A DNA stretch of 64,000 nt from a bacterium (GTDB lineage: Bacteria; SAR324; XYD2-FULL-50-16). Within the stretch, counting starts at the first letter, position 1, and each line of letters starts with the position of its first letter. The notes beneath the pieces are model-generated. The model ran no database searches. It was not told the DNA's origin and worked only from the letters and a program-made list of their open reading frames with translations. Shown one piece after another: positions 9,557 to 19,562 of this stretch. The stretch is taken from NCBI GenBank assembly GCA_024275165.1, contig JAJRZQ010000037.1, positions 140,961 through 204,960 of the forward strand, written 5' to 3'. The translations under genes were made by a program, and so were the position numbers.

Positions 9557-10652
9557 ATGGCCTCTGTCTCGGCTGACAAACTTGGCTTATCGACAACCAA
9601 AAAGGTATGGATGTTTTTCCAGCGCACTCTTAAAGAGCTTCTCGTACTCCTCGCCAAGTTCGTGGTCGCTCTTGGTTTGTTATTTTACCTCTACCAAAAC
9701 GACAGCATCCACTTTGAACAATTGCTGGTTTTGCAAGATCAACCGCTTCAATTGGCCTTGATGCTCGGAGCTTTTTTGTTGTTGCTTTTTGCCCTTGCTG
9801 GGGGGCCGTCTTTGGATGATCTTAAAGATCGCCGGGTTTCAGATCTCATTCTTCAGCGCCCTTAGGCTGACCTGGATCGGGATGTTTTTTAGTTTGGCGC
9901 TGCCGGGCGCCGTTTCAGGCGACCTGTATAAAGGCTATTATCTAGTCAAGGAGCAGGAAAATAAATCACTCAAAAAACCGGTGCTCACCCTTTTGGCAGA
10001 CCGAATCATTGGACTTTTCAGCCTCATTTTGAGTTCGTTTATTGGCATTTTTTTAAATATGGATTTAATTTTAGAACAAACCTTGATGCATTTTCTGGCA
10101 GGGAGCATCATTTTAGTTTTTTTTTCAGGAGTGATTTTATGGGGCGGAACGATCTTCCTAGGGGGGAAAGCGGCAGAATTAATCTTTAAGGTTCTCTTTT
10201 TTCTGCCAAAATCAAAAAGCTTTCACCAGCTCTTGCAGATCACCGAAGTTTTTAAAAAACATCGTTTAACATGGTTGGGGATGGTCTTATTGTCCATGGC
10301 TTCACATTTGGTTATGATTTTTATTTTTTTACAAATCATTCATTTATTGCAGATGCAAGCAGTGGATTGGTCTTTGCTCTTGTTAATCATCCCCCTCGGT
10401 ATGATTACCACAGCCATACCCATCGCCCCAGCTGGAATTGGGATCGGTCATATTGCGTTTGAAAACCTTTTCATGCTGACTCAGGGGATCAAAGGCGGCG
10501 CGGATTTATTTAACCTGTATGTCGCAACCCAGATTTTATTTTCTTTACTGGGAATGATTCCTCTTTTTTGGGTTAGAAAAAATAATTTTCCAACAGGCCT
10601 CCCCTATAGAAAATTTAAAATCAGCTTCTTTTTTTTTAACAAATTACGATGA
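9557..10652 (+). pseudogene. UPF0104/LPG-synthase-TM-type flippase-like membrane protein, frameshifted
   Basis: Two overlapping frames encode one ~360-residue multi-pass protein. The first begins at ATG 9557 and ends LLLLFALAGG; the second continues RLWMILKIAGFQ, then FFSLALPGAVSGDLYKGYYL and LLADRIIGLFSL, ending near ITTAIPIAPAGIGIGHIAFE. The PGAVSGDLYKGYY, ADRIIG and PIAPAGIGIGH motifs define the UPF0104 family and match the intact homologue at 39078-40055 (PGSVTGDVLKGYY, ADRLLG, LAPGGMGVGH). The frames meet at a GGGGGG run (9800-9805); five G's would restore one frame. It is followed by an ATGA overlap with the gene at 10649. Function as a polyprenyl-phosphate-sugar flippase is inference from context. 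Confidence 0.8.
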
Positions 10653-13072
10653 AATTAAAAATTCAATTATCAATCTCCTCGCTTCTAATTTTGACAACCC
10701 TCTTGTTTTCAAAGGAGATTGATAATGCATATTATTTAGTCGCTGCCGATGCAATCCGCCGGGGGCTCATCCCCTACCATGACTTTTTTCAATTTCAATA
10801 CCCCCCTGGCGCAGTTTACCTTTACGCGGCGATTTTGGATCTCTTAAAAAACCTGTTACTGCAACGCCTGCTCTTTGCGGGGATAATATTACTGGCATCC
10901 TGGCTCCTCATCAAGTTTTTGATTAAACGCCTATCTCTAGAAATCACGCCGATTTATGCCTTTGCCGTTACCGCCTTGTTTCTTGCGGTTTCCCCCAATA
11001 GCTTGCGTAGTTACCTGCTTGTTGAATCCAAAGGTTTTTTTAATGTTCTCTCCTTTATGATTTTGACGATTTTGTTGCCGCTAGACATAAAAAAACGAGA
11101 ATTTGATAAAGTCTTATCGAGTTGGGTGATTGGGGCGGCTATTGTTTTTATCGGCCAAAAGCTTTTAAATGGCCCCATTCTTCTCTGTTTTCTTGGGTTT
11201 ATCGGGGTTTATCAATATTTCAACAAACAAACCCTGGGCATCAAATATTGGCTTTACCTCTTCGGTAGTTTCTCGCTGATTTCGGCCCTCGCGCTCATTT
11301 TACTTTTAGACCAAGCGGTTTATTTTCAAGCTTATCAATCCCTTTTGTTAGTCTATGGCAATGCGGAACAATTTAGCCTGGAAAAGTTTAACAGCATCCT
11401 TTTTTTTAGTTTTTTGAACTATTTTTTCCCCCTCTTGTTGCTCCCCTTTGTAGCAAAGCGACCTATATTTCAGCAACACCAGCATTTAATTCTACAAGCG
11501 AGTAGTTTTGTTGTCGGCTATTGTTTTGTTTATAATGTGGCCCCTAAAAAGACCTTCCTTCTATATTCTCAGGCCCCGCTGTTAGCGGTTTATGTTTTCT
11601 TAGGCTTAATGCTAGCCGATGGGATGCGGCCTCACATCGGTAAAAGCTATTGGTTAACCATCGCTGCCCCTGCCCTGGCTGTTTTTACTCTACATAACCT
11701 GTATAATGACTGGCGAATTCCAGAAGCCTTGGCACATAGCCACAGCCTGGAAGAATACCACAATATTGCGCAGGCCGAGCCCATCAAGGGAGTAAACTTA
11801 CCTCCGGCAGAGGCCCCGAAGGATTGGGCCCTGCATGATGAAGGCTCCTGGCTGCAAGGCTTTGCTGAGCTTTCCAAAGGCGGATTGTATGAATACCTAG
11901 GGATGCAAGCACTCGCTGATTATATCGCGGAACACAAGTCCCAGCTCAACCCAGATGGAGACAAGAAATACCGCTATTTATACTATGCCCTGCCAATCCT
12001 CATGGCTGGGGAACAACCGGCTTTGGAAAACATCTCCGGCCATGTCTTTTTGTTGCATAAACCCGACCCAACCTACGCTGAAGAGCTGCAAAAAAATCAG
12101 GTCATGACCTTAGATCGCTTTTCCAGTTATTTGAAGGACGATGAGTCCGCTGGCTGGATTTTATCCCATGAAGACATCGATTCTCTTTTTACTTTAAGAA
12201 AGACCGATTTTCCCTGTCTAGAAATTCAGCCTCTCTTTGTTCATCCGCCCTTTGGCTTGTACCGTTTAATCAACAAGGAACAGCGCTTCGAACAAAAACC
12301 CTTCGCTAACTTGATTTCTCAGCTCAATCAGGAAACGAGCATTGACGAGGTCATCATCCCTCAAGAACTCAAGATGAAACTTTGCGATTTAAAAGACCTT
12401 AAAAAACCTTATAAAATCAGAAGAATTTCCGATATCCAGAGATGTTTACCCCAGCAGCTCAAATCCCCTAAGGCTCATGTCGCCCTCCTACTACCCACAA
12501 AGGGCATCGACTCACCCCCCTTTCAAGCAGAAGCGGTAAGTCAGATAAAACTCAAAATCAATTCGGCCAATTTATTATCTACCTCTGCTCTCGGGGCTAC
12601 TCCAGGGGTAGAGAAACACTTACAATCGATAGAGACCTACTTGGTCAATGGTGCCACCTCTTGCATTCCAGAGGGCTTTTTACCCTTGGAAGATTTTAAA
12701 TTCAGCCAGGCCTATTATGTCTCTAGAGAGGGTGAGGTTGAAATGCCCTCCAACGGGGAGATTACTTCCCCCCTCTATTATCTTAAGCCTGGCAAGTATC
12801 AATTTCAATTTAACGCAAGAGGGGTCACCGCCGAGGGAACCGGTACGGCAATCATCCTGCAGATCATCGATTTGAGTACGGCAAAACAGGCCTATGGAAA
12901 TCAATTTTATTTTTCCGAAAAAACGCAAACCATTACCTCGGAGTTAGATGTAGAAGCGGCAGGCAACTATGTCTTTCGCTTTTCCTTTGTTAATGATGCC
13001 ATCATTGAAGGGCAGGATCGCAACGCTTTCATCCAGAATGTTTCCTTAATGCCCTTAAACCAAACCGAGTAA
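10649..13072 (+). CDS. Giant membrane protein: GT-C-like core plus shared CBM-like C-terminal domain (paralogue 1)
   Basis: 807 residues. The first ~350 are about ten membrane segments. The first loop reads KEIDNAYYLVAADAIRRG then PYHDFFQFQYPPGA, the usual arrangement of GT-C polyprenyl-phosphate-sugar glycosyltransferases (acidic residues after helix 1, then YPPG). A soluble middle part follows. Residues ~555-807 form a domain shared with three other proteins here: VIIPQELKMKLCDLKDL, KPYKIRRISDIQRCLP, a cysteine in SCIPEG, NGEITSPLYYL, STAKQAYGN and the final NDAIIEGQDRNAFI. The last motif recalls Ca-dependent carbohydrate-binding modules (CBM36/60). The ATG overlaps the flippase stop as ATGA, so the pair is likely coupled. 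Likely role: attaches a lipid-linked sugar to a surface glycan (inference). Confidence 0.7.
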   Translation: MKLKIQLSISSLLILTTLLFSKEIDNAYYLVAADAIRRGLIPYHDFFQFQYPPGAVYLYAAILDLLKNLLLQRLLFAGIILLASWLLIKFLIKRLSLEITPIYAFAVTALFLAVSPNSLRSYLLVESKGFFNVLSFMILTILLPLDIKKREFDKVLSSWVIGAAIVFIGQKLLNGPILLCFLGFIGVYQYFNKQTLGIKYWLYLFGSFSLISALALILLLDQAVYFQAYQSLLLVYGNAEQFSLEKFNSILFFSFLNYFFPLLLLPFVAKRPIFQQHQHLILQASSFVVGYCFVYNVAPKKTFLLYSQAPLLAVYVFLGLMLADGMRPHIGKSYWLTIAAPALAVFTLHNLYNDWRIPEALAHSHSLEEYHNIAQAEPIKGVNLPPAEAPKDWALHDEGSWLQGFAELSKGGLYEYLGMQALADYIAEHKSQLNPDGDKKYRYLYYALPILMAGEQPALENISGHVFLLHKPDPTYAEELQKNQVMTLDRFSSYLKDDESAGWILSHEDIDSLFTLRKTDFPCLEIQPLFVHPPFGLYRLINKEQRFEQKPFANLISQLNQETSIDEVIIPQELKMKLCDLKDLKKPYKIRRISDIQRCLPQQLKSPKAHVALLLPTKGIDSPPFQAEAVSQIKLKINSANLLSTSALGATPGVEKHLQSIETYLVNGATSCIPEGFLPLEDFKFSQAYYVSREGEVEMPSNGEITSPLYYLKPGKYQFQFNARGVTAEGTGTAIILQIIDLSTAKQAYGNQFYFSEKTQTITSELDVEAAGNYVFRFSFVNDAIIEGQDRNAFIQNVSLMPLNQTE

Positions 13073-13075
13073 AAT

Positions 13076-13366
13076 CTACGCCCTGCCATGCGCTAAGAGA
13101 ATGGTGAAGAGATAACGAGGCAAGGTTCGAGGCAAGCCATTCATGTTGGCCACTGAGGTCACCGTAGAATCCAAAATGCTGGGTTTTGGACTCGATTTAA
13201 TTAAGGTGATCTGGTACATCTTGCCTACCATAACACTTAAAGCTTGGCATTGCTCAAAGTAGTCCGGTTGGGCCTTCCCCTGCCCAAGGTTCGCGAGATG
13301 ACAAAAGACCAAGATCTTTGATTTATTTTTTATAAAATCCAAAAACCCCTGCGCCCTACTGTGCAA
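13076..13366 (-). CDS. Short hypothetical ORF, possibly a gene remnant
   Basis: A 96-codon open frame fills most of the 361-nt gap between two large plus-strand genes, on the opposite strand. It contains KILVFCHLANLGQGKAQPDY and ends LPRYLFTILLAHGRA. I recognise no family. It has no visible ribosome binding site. It may be the 3' end of a lost gene or a chance frame. No promoter, terminator or repeat is evident in the rest of the gap. Confidence 0.25.
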   Translation of the reverse strand: MHSRAQGFLDFIKNKSKILVFCHLANLGQGKAQPDYFEQCQALSVMVGKMYQITLIKSSPKPSILDSTVTSVANMNGLPRTLPRYLFTILLAHGRA

Positions 13367-13433
13367 ATATGAGAGCCATCGCCTTCAGAGCCGACTTGAT
13401 TAAACAATCGCACCTCATTTAAGAAGTTGAACC

Positions 13434-15803
13434 TTGCCAAACAACAATCGCTCTAAGCCTTGGATGATCTCTATTCTAGCAATGGAGATGCTAGGCAGCT
13501 TTATTTTAAGTCTCTTATTTTCAAAATACTTCTACGACCCCCTTCATTGGGGGTTAATGATGAGCAACGCCATTGATTTAATCGGCGGTAAGTTGCCTTA
13601 TAAAGAAATCTTTATTCAATATGGAATTTTAACAACCCTGTTGCAGGGCTTAGGGCTGATCCTCTTCGGCAAAAAAGTCTATGTCATTGGTATGGTGACG
13701 GCTCTATTTTTTGGTTTTTCTTTACTCCTGCTCTATAAAATTTGGTCTCATTTCCTACCTTTTTGGCTGTCGCTCATTTTAGTGGTGATTTTTTGGGCAC
13801 TCAGCCCATATATCCGCTATCCCTGGTCAAACTATTTCTCCACCCTTTTTCTTTTCATCGCCATTTGGCTGCAGATTCAATTTTTTTATCGGCCTGCCTC
13901 AAGAAAAAGAAATCAAGGTTTATTCTTTTTGGGTTTTTTTTACGCCTTGGCCATATTAGCTAGAGAAACGGTCATCGTTATCGTTGTCCCCTATTGGCTG
14001 ATTTTTATCCTTGCCGACGCTCTCGCGGCAAGAAACAAACAGACCTCTTTTAATATTTCTAGCTATGCTAAGATCAGCCTTGGCTTCCTTGTCCCCTTGA
14101 TTCCCTTTGGTATTTATCTAATTTCGCAAGGCATCGTTTCAAATTGGTATTTGCACAGTTTACCGATTTGGGGGGGGTATGTGGAGACACACATCCAAAA
14201 TGTTGGAGTCCTTGGAAAAATAATACAAATTTTTTCTTTTAGTACCACCAACCCGAATCACACCTGGAACCCTTGGATAAGCTTTCTTTTAAGCCCCTTA
14301 CTTTATCTCAATATCGCACTCCTAATTTATATTGCTTACCAAGTTTTTTTTAAGCGGCAAAGTTTTTCCAAACATGCTCCTGCCTTTATTTGCGCGCTTC
14401 ATGCGCTGCTCGGTGTTAGCGCTATTCTCCATTACCAAGACCCCTTTCGGGTGCAATTAAGCAACCTGATTGGCTTAGCGGGTATTTTTTACTTAGGCCA
14501 AGAATTTTTAAAAACCCGGCCTGCATGGCTACAAAACTCGATCCGCTTTATCCTTGTTAGTGGCCTCCTGATCACTGTATACGGGCCATTTGTCGAGAAT
14601 ATGCAACTGCTAGTTCATCGCTTAAAGGCTGAAACCATCAACCCGGTCACGGTTCACCCTTTTTTAACGGAGCAGAAATTTGACCAAAGCACCATTACCC
14701 GTTATGAGGAGCTAAAAGTTCTCTTCAATAAGGCAATGCGGTTCTCTCGTTGCGACATTTTATATTTAGAAAACCAGACGCAAGATGTCTTTCTCAACTT
14801 TATAACGCCTCTACAAATTGCCCACCATGCCTCTTCCTTTGATCACAACACCGAGATTCTCAATAGAATCGTAGACCCGGCGAACTCTGAAAAAGTCAAA
14901 CAGCTTGAGAAAAACGGGAACCTCGTAATCTACCAATATACGAATGCCCAAATCCCAAAAAATTATTTTATTTATGATATTTATCAAGATGCTCGGGTAT
15001 TGCTTCCGAATATATGTTTCGGTTCGCATTCAAAACCAGACATCTATAGCAATCTAATCCAACGATTAAACCAAATCAATGGCCTGCAAAAGGTAATATT
15101 TTCTTATGAATTAGGGCTTATAGAACAAGATTTAACCCCATTGAAAATACCCTTTGAAGAGAAGCCCATGCACGAGATCGCCCAATGTTTCACTGCCTTT
15201 CCAGGCACAATCGAACAAGCGAGGGTCGTCTCCGTCCTTCCCGTTAAGCTCAACACAATCAATGCGGTCTATTCACCGGAACTCTCAAAGCGCATTGGAG
15301 AAGTTAAAGAGGATAAAGCCCATCAGATTGACCGGATCGCCGCCAAACCTGATACTGGATTAGGGTTTGATCTGCTGATTTTACCAGTACCCAAAGCGAC
15401 TTCCTGCCGCCATGAAGGGATTTTTCCCCCCTCGAAATTAACCCTCACTGTTCCTTACGATGATCATTTCGGAGAAATCAGAATGGTCTCCAACGGAAGC
15501 ATCAGCCTACCGCTCTATCAGTTATTAAAAGGCAAATATACTTTTCGTTTTAAAGGCAGGGGCACTCCGGCAGGAGGAATCAAGGCGAAAATCCAAGTCA
15601 ATATTATCCATATTAATACGGCTAAGCAGATTTATGGTAGTGAAATTGACCTTGATGAGGGAGCCCAGACCTTTCCAATTGACTTTGAAATCGACAAAAA
15701 CGGAGTTTACCAGATTCGCATCACCTACTTAAACGATGCGATCATTGATGGGCAAGATCGAAACGCTTTTATTAAGGATCTTTCCTTAAAATCACTGCCA
15801 TAA
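13434..15803 (+). CDS. Giant membrane protein: GT-C-like core plus shared CBM-like C-terminal domain (paralogue 2)
   Basis: 789 residues from a TTG start that has AAGAAG upstream; an ATG at 13464 is the alternative. About ten membrane helices occupy residues ~12-395. The first loop has KYFYDPLHWGLMMSNAIDL and GGKLPYKEIFIQYG, a GT-C-like pattern. Residues ~545-789 carry the shared domain: LIQRLNQINGLQKVIFSYEL, KPMHEIAQCF, SCRHEGIF, RMVSNGSISLPLYQL, NTAKQIYGSE and NDAIIDGQDRNAFIKDLSL. In this copy the P of the PQEL motif is replaced (SYEL). It follows paralogue 1 after a 361-nt gap and precedes paralogue 3 by 91 nt. The acceptor and donor are unknown. Confidence 0.68.
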   Translation: MPNNNRSKPWMISILAMEMLGSFILSLLFSKYFYDPLHWGLMMSNAIDLIGGKLPYKEIFIQYGILTTLLQGLGLILFGKKVYVIGMVTALFFGFSLLLLYKIWSHFLPFWLSLILVVIFWALSPYIRYPWSNYFSTLFLFIAIWLQIQFFYRPASRKRNQGLFFLGFFYALAILARETVIVIVVPYWLIFILADALAARNKQTSFNISSYAKISLGFLVPLIPFGIYLISQGIVSNWYLHSLPIWGGYVETHIQNVGVLGKIIQIFSFSTTNPNHTWNPWISFLLSPLLYLNIALLIYIAYQVFFKRQSFSKHAPAFICALHALLGVSAILHYQDPFRVQLSNLIGLAGIFYLGQEFLKTRPAWLQNSIRFILVSGLLITVYGPFVENMQLLVHRLKAETINPVTVHPFLTEQKFDQSTITRYEELKVLFNKAMRFSRCDILYLENQTQDVFLNFITPLQIAHHASSFDHNTEILNRIVDPANSEKVKQLEKNGNLVIYQYTNAQIPKNYFIYDIYQDARVLLPNICFGSHSKPDIYSNLIQRLNQINGLQKVIFSYELGLIEQDLTPLKIPFEEKPMHEIAQCFTAFPGTIEQARVVSVLPVKLNTINAVYSPELSKRIGEVKEDKAHQIDRIAAKPDTGLGFDLLILPVPKATSCRHEGIFPPSKLTLTVPYDDHFGEIRMVSNGSISLPLYQLLKGKYTFRFKGRGTPAGGIKAKIQVNIIHINTAKQIYGSEIDLDEGAQTFPIDFEIDKNGVYQIRITYLNDAIIDGQDRNAFIKDLSLKSLP

Positions 15804-15894
15804 GCTCGACGGATTTTTTTTGGTAAGTAAATCGATTCATTCATCAAGCTCGATTTTATAACCGAGTTTATTGAATACTTGAAGGAGAATAGAC

Positions 15895-18288
15895 ATGACT
15901 GCCAGTTTAAATCGACCTGGGAAAGGGCTAGAAATAAAATTCGGGCTCAATTACAAGCTGCTTCTGGCAATCTATTTGTTGGCTCACCTTCCCCATTTAG
16001 CCTTTATGAACGCTCGATTTTGGGATGGTTGGAGCATCTATAAAGCCAGCCCCGAACTCTTAAGAGAGATCAATCTACAGGTGGGGCTTCCTTTGGCTGG
16101 AGAACTACATGTACTCATCAGCCAAATCGGTTGGTGGATATATCCCTTCTTGATTCTTCTTGCGATGCTCGCGGTCGTCCTTTGCACCTACAATGTGGCA
16201 AGCAAGCATACCTCTTCGACCTCTGCCTTTTGGGTTGCCGCATTTTCAGCGGTCCTACCGATGAATTTTGCTAGGATTTCTTCTGCTACTCTAACCTATT
16301 CATTCTGTTTTGCTTTTTTTATGTTTGCTTGGTGGCTACTGCTGCTGTCACTCGAAAAAAGAAAAATACTCAATCGAGCCATAGCGATAGTGGGGTTCTT
16401 GTTGTCCTTTCAAACCGGTTCTTTGCTGGTTTTCTATGCGATGCCATTCCTTTCATATGGGTATTTGGCCGCAAAACAAAACCGGAATTTTACTTTAAGA
16501 AACCACGCCCGAACCGTAACCTTTTCCCTGGATCTGATTGCCGCTCCGGTTGCTTTTTGGATGTTTAAAATCGCCTTCTTTCAGCCCTACGGGATGTTTG
16601 AAAACTATAACACCTTAAATATCCGCCTTTCAACCTTTCTTGATTCCTGGCCCCCTATTTTTTCTTTTTTTGCTGGTACTGGTGTGGGCATTGGGATGGG
16701 GGGCATCTTTGTCATTTTATGCCTATTCATTTTCATCCCCAATAGCTGGCTTCGCGCCTTCCCAGAGCTTGAAAATAGAGGGGTGAAGCAGGCCATTGGC
16801 TTGATTCTCATTGGCTTGATTGCTTGTTATGTGGCCGTTTTCCCTTACGCTGCCGTGGATCGCTGGCCTTCTTATAACACCTGGACATCCACCAGGCATC
16901 AGCTTGCCATGCCCATAGGAATGTCCATCATCTTGTATGGGATTATCGAAATCTTTACCTTTAGGATCAAAGCATTTGCTTCTACCTTGGGTAGCATGAT
17001 CCCCTTACTAGTTTGTTCCATCGGCATCGCGAGCTGGTGGAATGTCTATGCTGAAATGTATGTGGATCATTTAAGACAGAAAGCGTTAATTTATGAGTTT
17101 GGAAAAAACGATACTTTTGCAAAGGGTAATTTTGTTTTTCTTGATGCGACGGGAACCTTGGCGTTTAACACCCCAACCGGGGTTTCAGAATATGCCGCAT
17201 TGCGTAGTGAGGCCGGCCATCCTCATAATTCGCTGATCGTACCTTACGACCACTTGATGCAATATCCCAGTTTTGGGGCCTTTACTAAAGCGACAAAAAA
17301 ATATCTCGGACCCTGGTCTAAGGTTGAGGGGATTGACCCTAGGATCAGACCCCTTTATTTTAACCTTCGCCTTAAAACACCGATCGAAAATAAAATGCGC
17401 TACGCTTTTAATATGTATCTTTTGCATTTATTTTCCCCCGCCTTAGAAGAACGAAATTTACGAAATTTGCTTTATCTAGACGGCCCCTTTTTACCCTACT
17501 CCTCCTCAAACCTTTTTGAAGTCTTAAACGAGGAGGAGGCAATCGAGTTTTTAATCCTCCCCCAGGAATTAGGGCTTAAAAATATGGAGTTGCAACTTCT
17601 CCGTAAGCCCTTTGTAATTAAGCCCATCGCAGAAATTGAAAAATGCTTTCCAGCGCAAACTGAAACCCCACCTAATGGCGGAAACACGCTTGTTTTGCCC
17701 GTTTTTCCTACTGGCGCGCAAAGTTTGAGTGATCCATGGACCGAGCGTCTTTTATCTAAAGTAAATCCCTCCAATGAACTGGCGACCATCGAAAACCGCT
17801 TTCCTAGGTCGGGTAACGGCAAAGCCATTGCACCCCAGAGCTTTCAAATTTTCCGAATTGCCGGAACCTCAAACTGTATCCCCAACGGGCAGGTTCCCAT
17901 GACTGATATCTTTAGAAACCCTCCCTATGGTCATGATTCATCAGAAATTCGCATGATTTCAAATGGAGATGTGACCCTGCCCTTCTATTATTTTACCCCA
18001 GGGAAATATCGTTTTGAGTTTGAATACAAAGGCAGCCCCGCAGATCATACCAATGCAAAACTCCTCACCCAGATTGTGCAAATGAATACGGCAAGGCAAA
18101 TCTACGGCAAGGAGGTTTACGCCACAGAAAAGGAACAACTTGAAGTCACCTTGTTCGAGATTGAAACGGCTGGATACTACCGCTTACGAGTTTCCTTTGT
18201 CAATGACGCAATGATTGATGGTGAAGACCGTAACGCCTTTATCAAACGAGTTTCTCTCTATCAGGTTAAAAATGCATCGGTGCCCTAA
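15895..18288 (+). CDS. Giant membrane protein with shared CBM-like C-terminal domain (paralogue 3)
   Basis: 797 residues. The ATG at 15895 has an excellent AAGGAG seven bases upstream, the clearest start in this cluster. The N-terminal half has ten or so membrane helices; loop 1 reads NARFWDGWSIYKASPELL. The membrane part is more diverged from paralogues 1 and 2 than the C-terminal domain is. Residues ~545-797 contain EFLILPQELGLKNMEL, KPFVIKPIAEIEKCFP, NCIPNGQVP, RMISNGDVTLPFYYF, NTARQIYGKE and NDAMIDGEDRNAFIKRVSL. The spacing of the blocks matches the other copies. It ends before a region of inverted repeats and gmd. Family assignment of the membrane part is uncertain. Confidence 0.68.
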   Translation: MTASLNRPGKGLEIKFGLNYKLLLAIYLLAHLPHLAFMNARFWDGWSIYKASPELLREINLQVGLPLAGELHVLISQIGWWIYPFLILLAMLAVVLCTYNVASKHTSSTSAFWVAAFSAVLPMNFARISSATLTYSFCFAFFMFAWWLLLLSLEKRKILNRAIAIVGFLLSFQTGSLLVFYAMPFLSYGYLAAKQNRNFTLRNHARTVTFSLDLIAAPVAFWMFKIAFFQPYGMFENYNTLNIRLSTFLDSWPPIFSFFAGTGVGIGMGGIFVILCLFIFIPNSWLRAFPELENRGVKQAIGLILIGLIACYVAVFPYAAVDRWPSYNTWTSTRHQLAMPIGMSIILYGIIEIFTFRIKAFASTLGSMIPLLVCSIGIASWWNVYAEMYVDHLRQKALIYEFGKNDTFAKGNFVFLDATGTLAFNTPTGVSEYAALRSEAGHPHNSLIVPYDHLMQYPSFGAFTKATKKYLGPWSKVEGIDPRIRPLYFNLRLKTPIENKMRYAFNMYLLHLFSPALEERNLRNLLYLDGPFLPYSSSNLFEVLNEEEAIEFLILPQELGLKNMELQLLRKPFVIKPIAEIEKCFPAQTETPPNGGNTLVLPVFPTGAQSLSDPWTERLLSKVNPSNELATIENRFPRSGNGKAIAPQSFQIFRIAGTSNCIPNGQVPMTDIFRNPPYGHDSSEIRMISNGDVTLPFYYFTPGKYRFEFEYKGSPADHTNAKLLTQIVQMNTARQIYGKEVYATEKEQLEVTLFEIETAGYYRLRVSFVNDAMIDGEDRNAFIKRVSLYQVKNASVP

Positions 18289-18305
18289 GGTTACATTTCA
18301 TCGAC

Positions 18306-18389
18306 TCAGGATGGGCCTGCCTGAGACGGGAACCCAGCAATCAGGGGTTTCTGCTCCCAGGCAGCCCAAACAGGCTAGAGCCCCTGATT
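18306..18389. repeat. Inverted repeats between paralogue 3 and gmd
   Basis: CTCAGG and CCTGAG form a 6-bp stem starting at 18306. A second pair, AATCAGGGG (18339-18347) and CCCCTGATT (18381-18389), is a perfect 9-bp inverted repeat with a 33-nt spacer. No T-run follows directly, so a standard intrinsic terminator is not obvious. They could act in termination or mRNA stability. Confidence 0.4.
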
Positions 18390-18473
18390 ACCCTTTACAA
18401 AACCGCCGTAGCTTGCGAACCTGTCATCTAATTAAACTAAATTTTTGACTCTTTTGCATCCTTTGAATATTTC

Positions 18474-19562
18474 GTGAAAAAAACAGCGCTCATTACCGGT
18501 ATCACAGGTCAGGACGGGGCCTATCTAGCCGAATTCCTGCTCAAAAAAGGCTATGAGGTTCACGGTCTAAAGCGCCGTTCCTCTTTATTTAATACGGATC
18601 GGATTGATCACCTTTACCAGGATCCCCACGAGAAAAAACGAAAATTTTTTCTCCACCATGGCGATTTAACGGACTCAACGAATCTGATTAGAATCATTCA
18701 AACGGTTCAACCCACCGAAATCTATAATCTCGCGGCGCAAAGCCATGTTGCCGTCTCCTTTGAAACCCCAGAATATACCGCCAATGCGGATGGAATTGGC
18801 ACCCTCAGGGTACTCGAAGCGATCCGCATTCTAGGGCTCGAAAAAAAGGTGCGTTTTTACCAGGCTTCCACCTCTGAACTCTATGGGCAGGTAGTGGAGA
18901 CTCCCCAAACAGAAACAACTCCTTTTTATCCCCGTAGTCCCTACGCCGTAGCTAAACTTTACGCCTACTGGATTACCGTAAACTATCGCGAAGCTTATGG
19001 CATTTATGGTTGTAATGGCATCCTGTTCAATCATGAGTCACCAATCCGAGGCGAAACCTTCGTAACCCGCAAAATCACCCGTGCCATGGCCCGCATTAAA
19101 CTCGGGCTACAAAGTTGCCTCTTTTTAGGAAACATGGACGCATTAAGAGACTGGGGCCACGCCCGCGATTATGTCGAAGTCATGTGGCTCATGCTGCAAC
19201 AAAAAGAACCGGAGGACTTTGTCATAGCAACGGGCGAGCAGCACTCGGTACGCGAATTCGTGACCCTTGCCGCCAAAGAATTGGGGATGGAGATTAACTG
19301 GCAGGGCAAAGGTATTGAGGAAAAAGGGTATCTCCCTGGACAAAGTGAGCCCATCATCGCTGTAGACCCTCGCTACTTTCGTCCCACTGAGGTCGAAACC
19401 CTGTTAGGTGACCCGACCAAAGCGAAAAGCAAATTAGGGTGGAACCCTCGCATCACCTTCCAAGAATTAGTAAAAGAAATGGTGATCAGTGATTTGCAAG
19501 ACGCAGAGCGAGATACCTTGATCCGCAAGGAAGGATATAAAAGCTTCGACTATCATGAATAA
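18474..19562 (+). CDS. gmd: GDP-mannose 4,6-dehydratase
   Basis: 362 residues, full length for Gmd. It converts GDP-mannose to GDP-4-keto-6-deoxymannose, the first step to GDP-fucose, in the cytoplasm. Motifs are [69 protein letters not shown] with catalytic Tyr and Lys, [18 protein letters not shown] and [12 protein letters not shown]. Unusually the usual SPRRGETF is SPIRGETF. The start is a GTG at 18474, directly followed by the conserved beta strand. It overlaps fcl by 8 nt. The GDP-mannose donor would come from the manC product at 32667. Confidence 0.96.
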   Translation: MKKTALITGITGQDGAYLAEFLLKKGYEVHGLKRRSSLFNTDRIDHLYQDPHEKKRKFFLHHGDLTDSTNLIRIIQTVQPTEIYNLAAQSHVAVSFETPEYTANADGIGTLRVLEAIRILGLEKKVRFYQASTSELYGQVVETPQTETTPFYPRSPYAVAKLYAYWITVNYREAYGIYGCNGILFNHESPIRGETFVTRKITRAMARIKLGLQSCLFLGNMDALRDWGHARDYVEVMWLMLQQKEPEDFVIATGEQHSVREFVTLAAKELGMEINWQGKGIEEKGYLPGQSEPIIAVDPRYFRPTEVETLLGDPTKAKSKLGWNPRITFQELVKEMVISDLQDAERDTLIRKEGYKSFDYHE

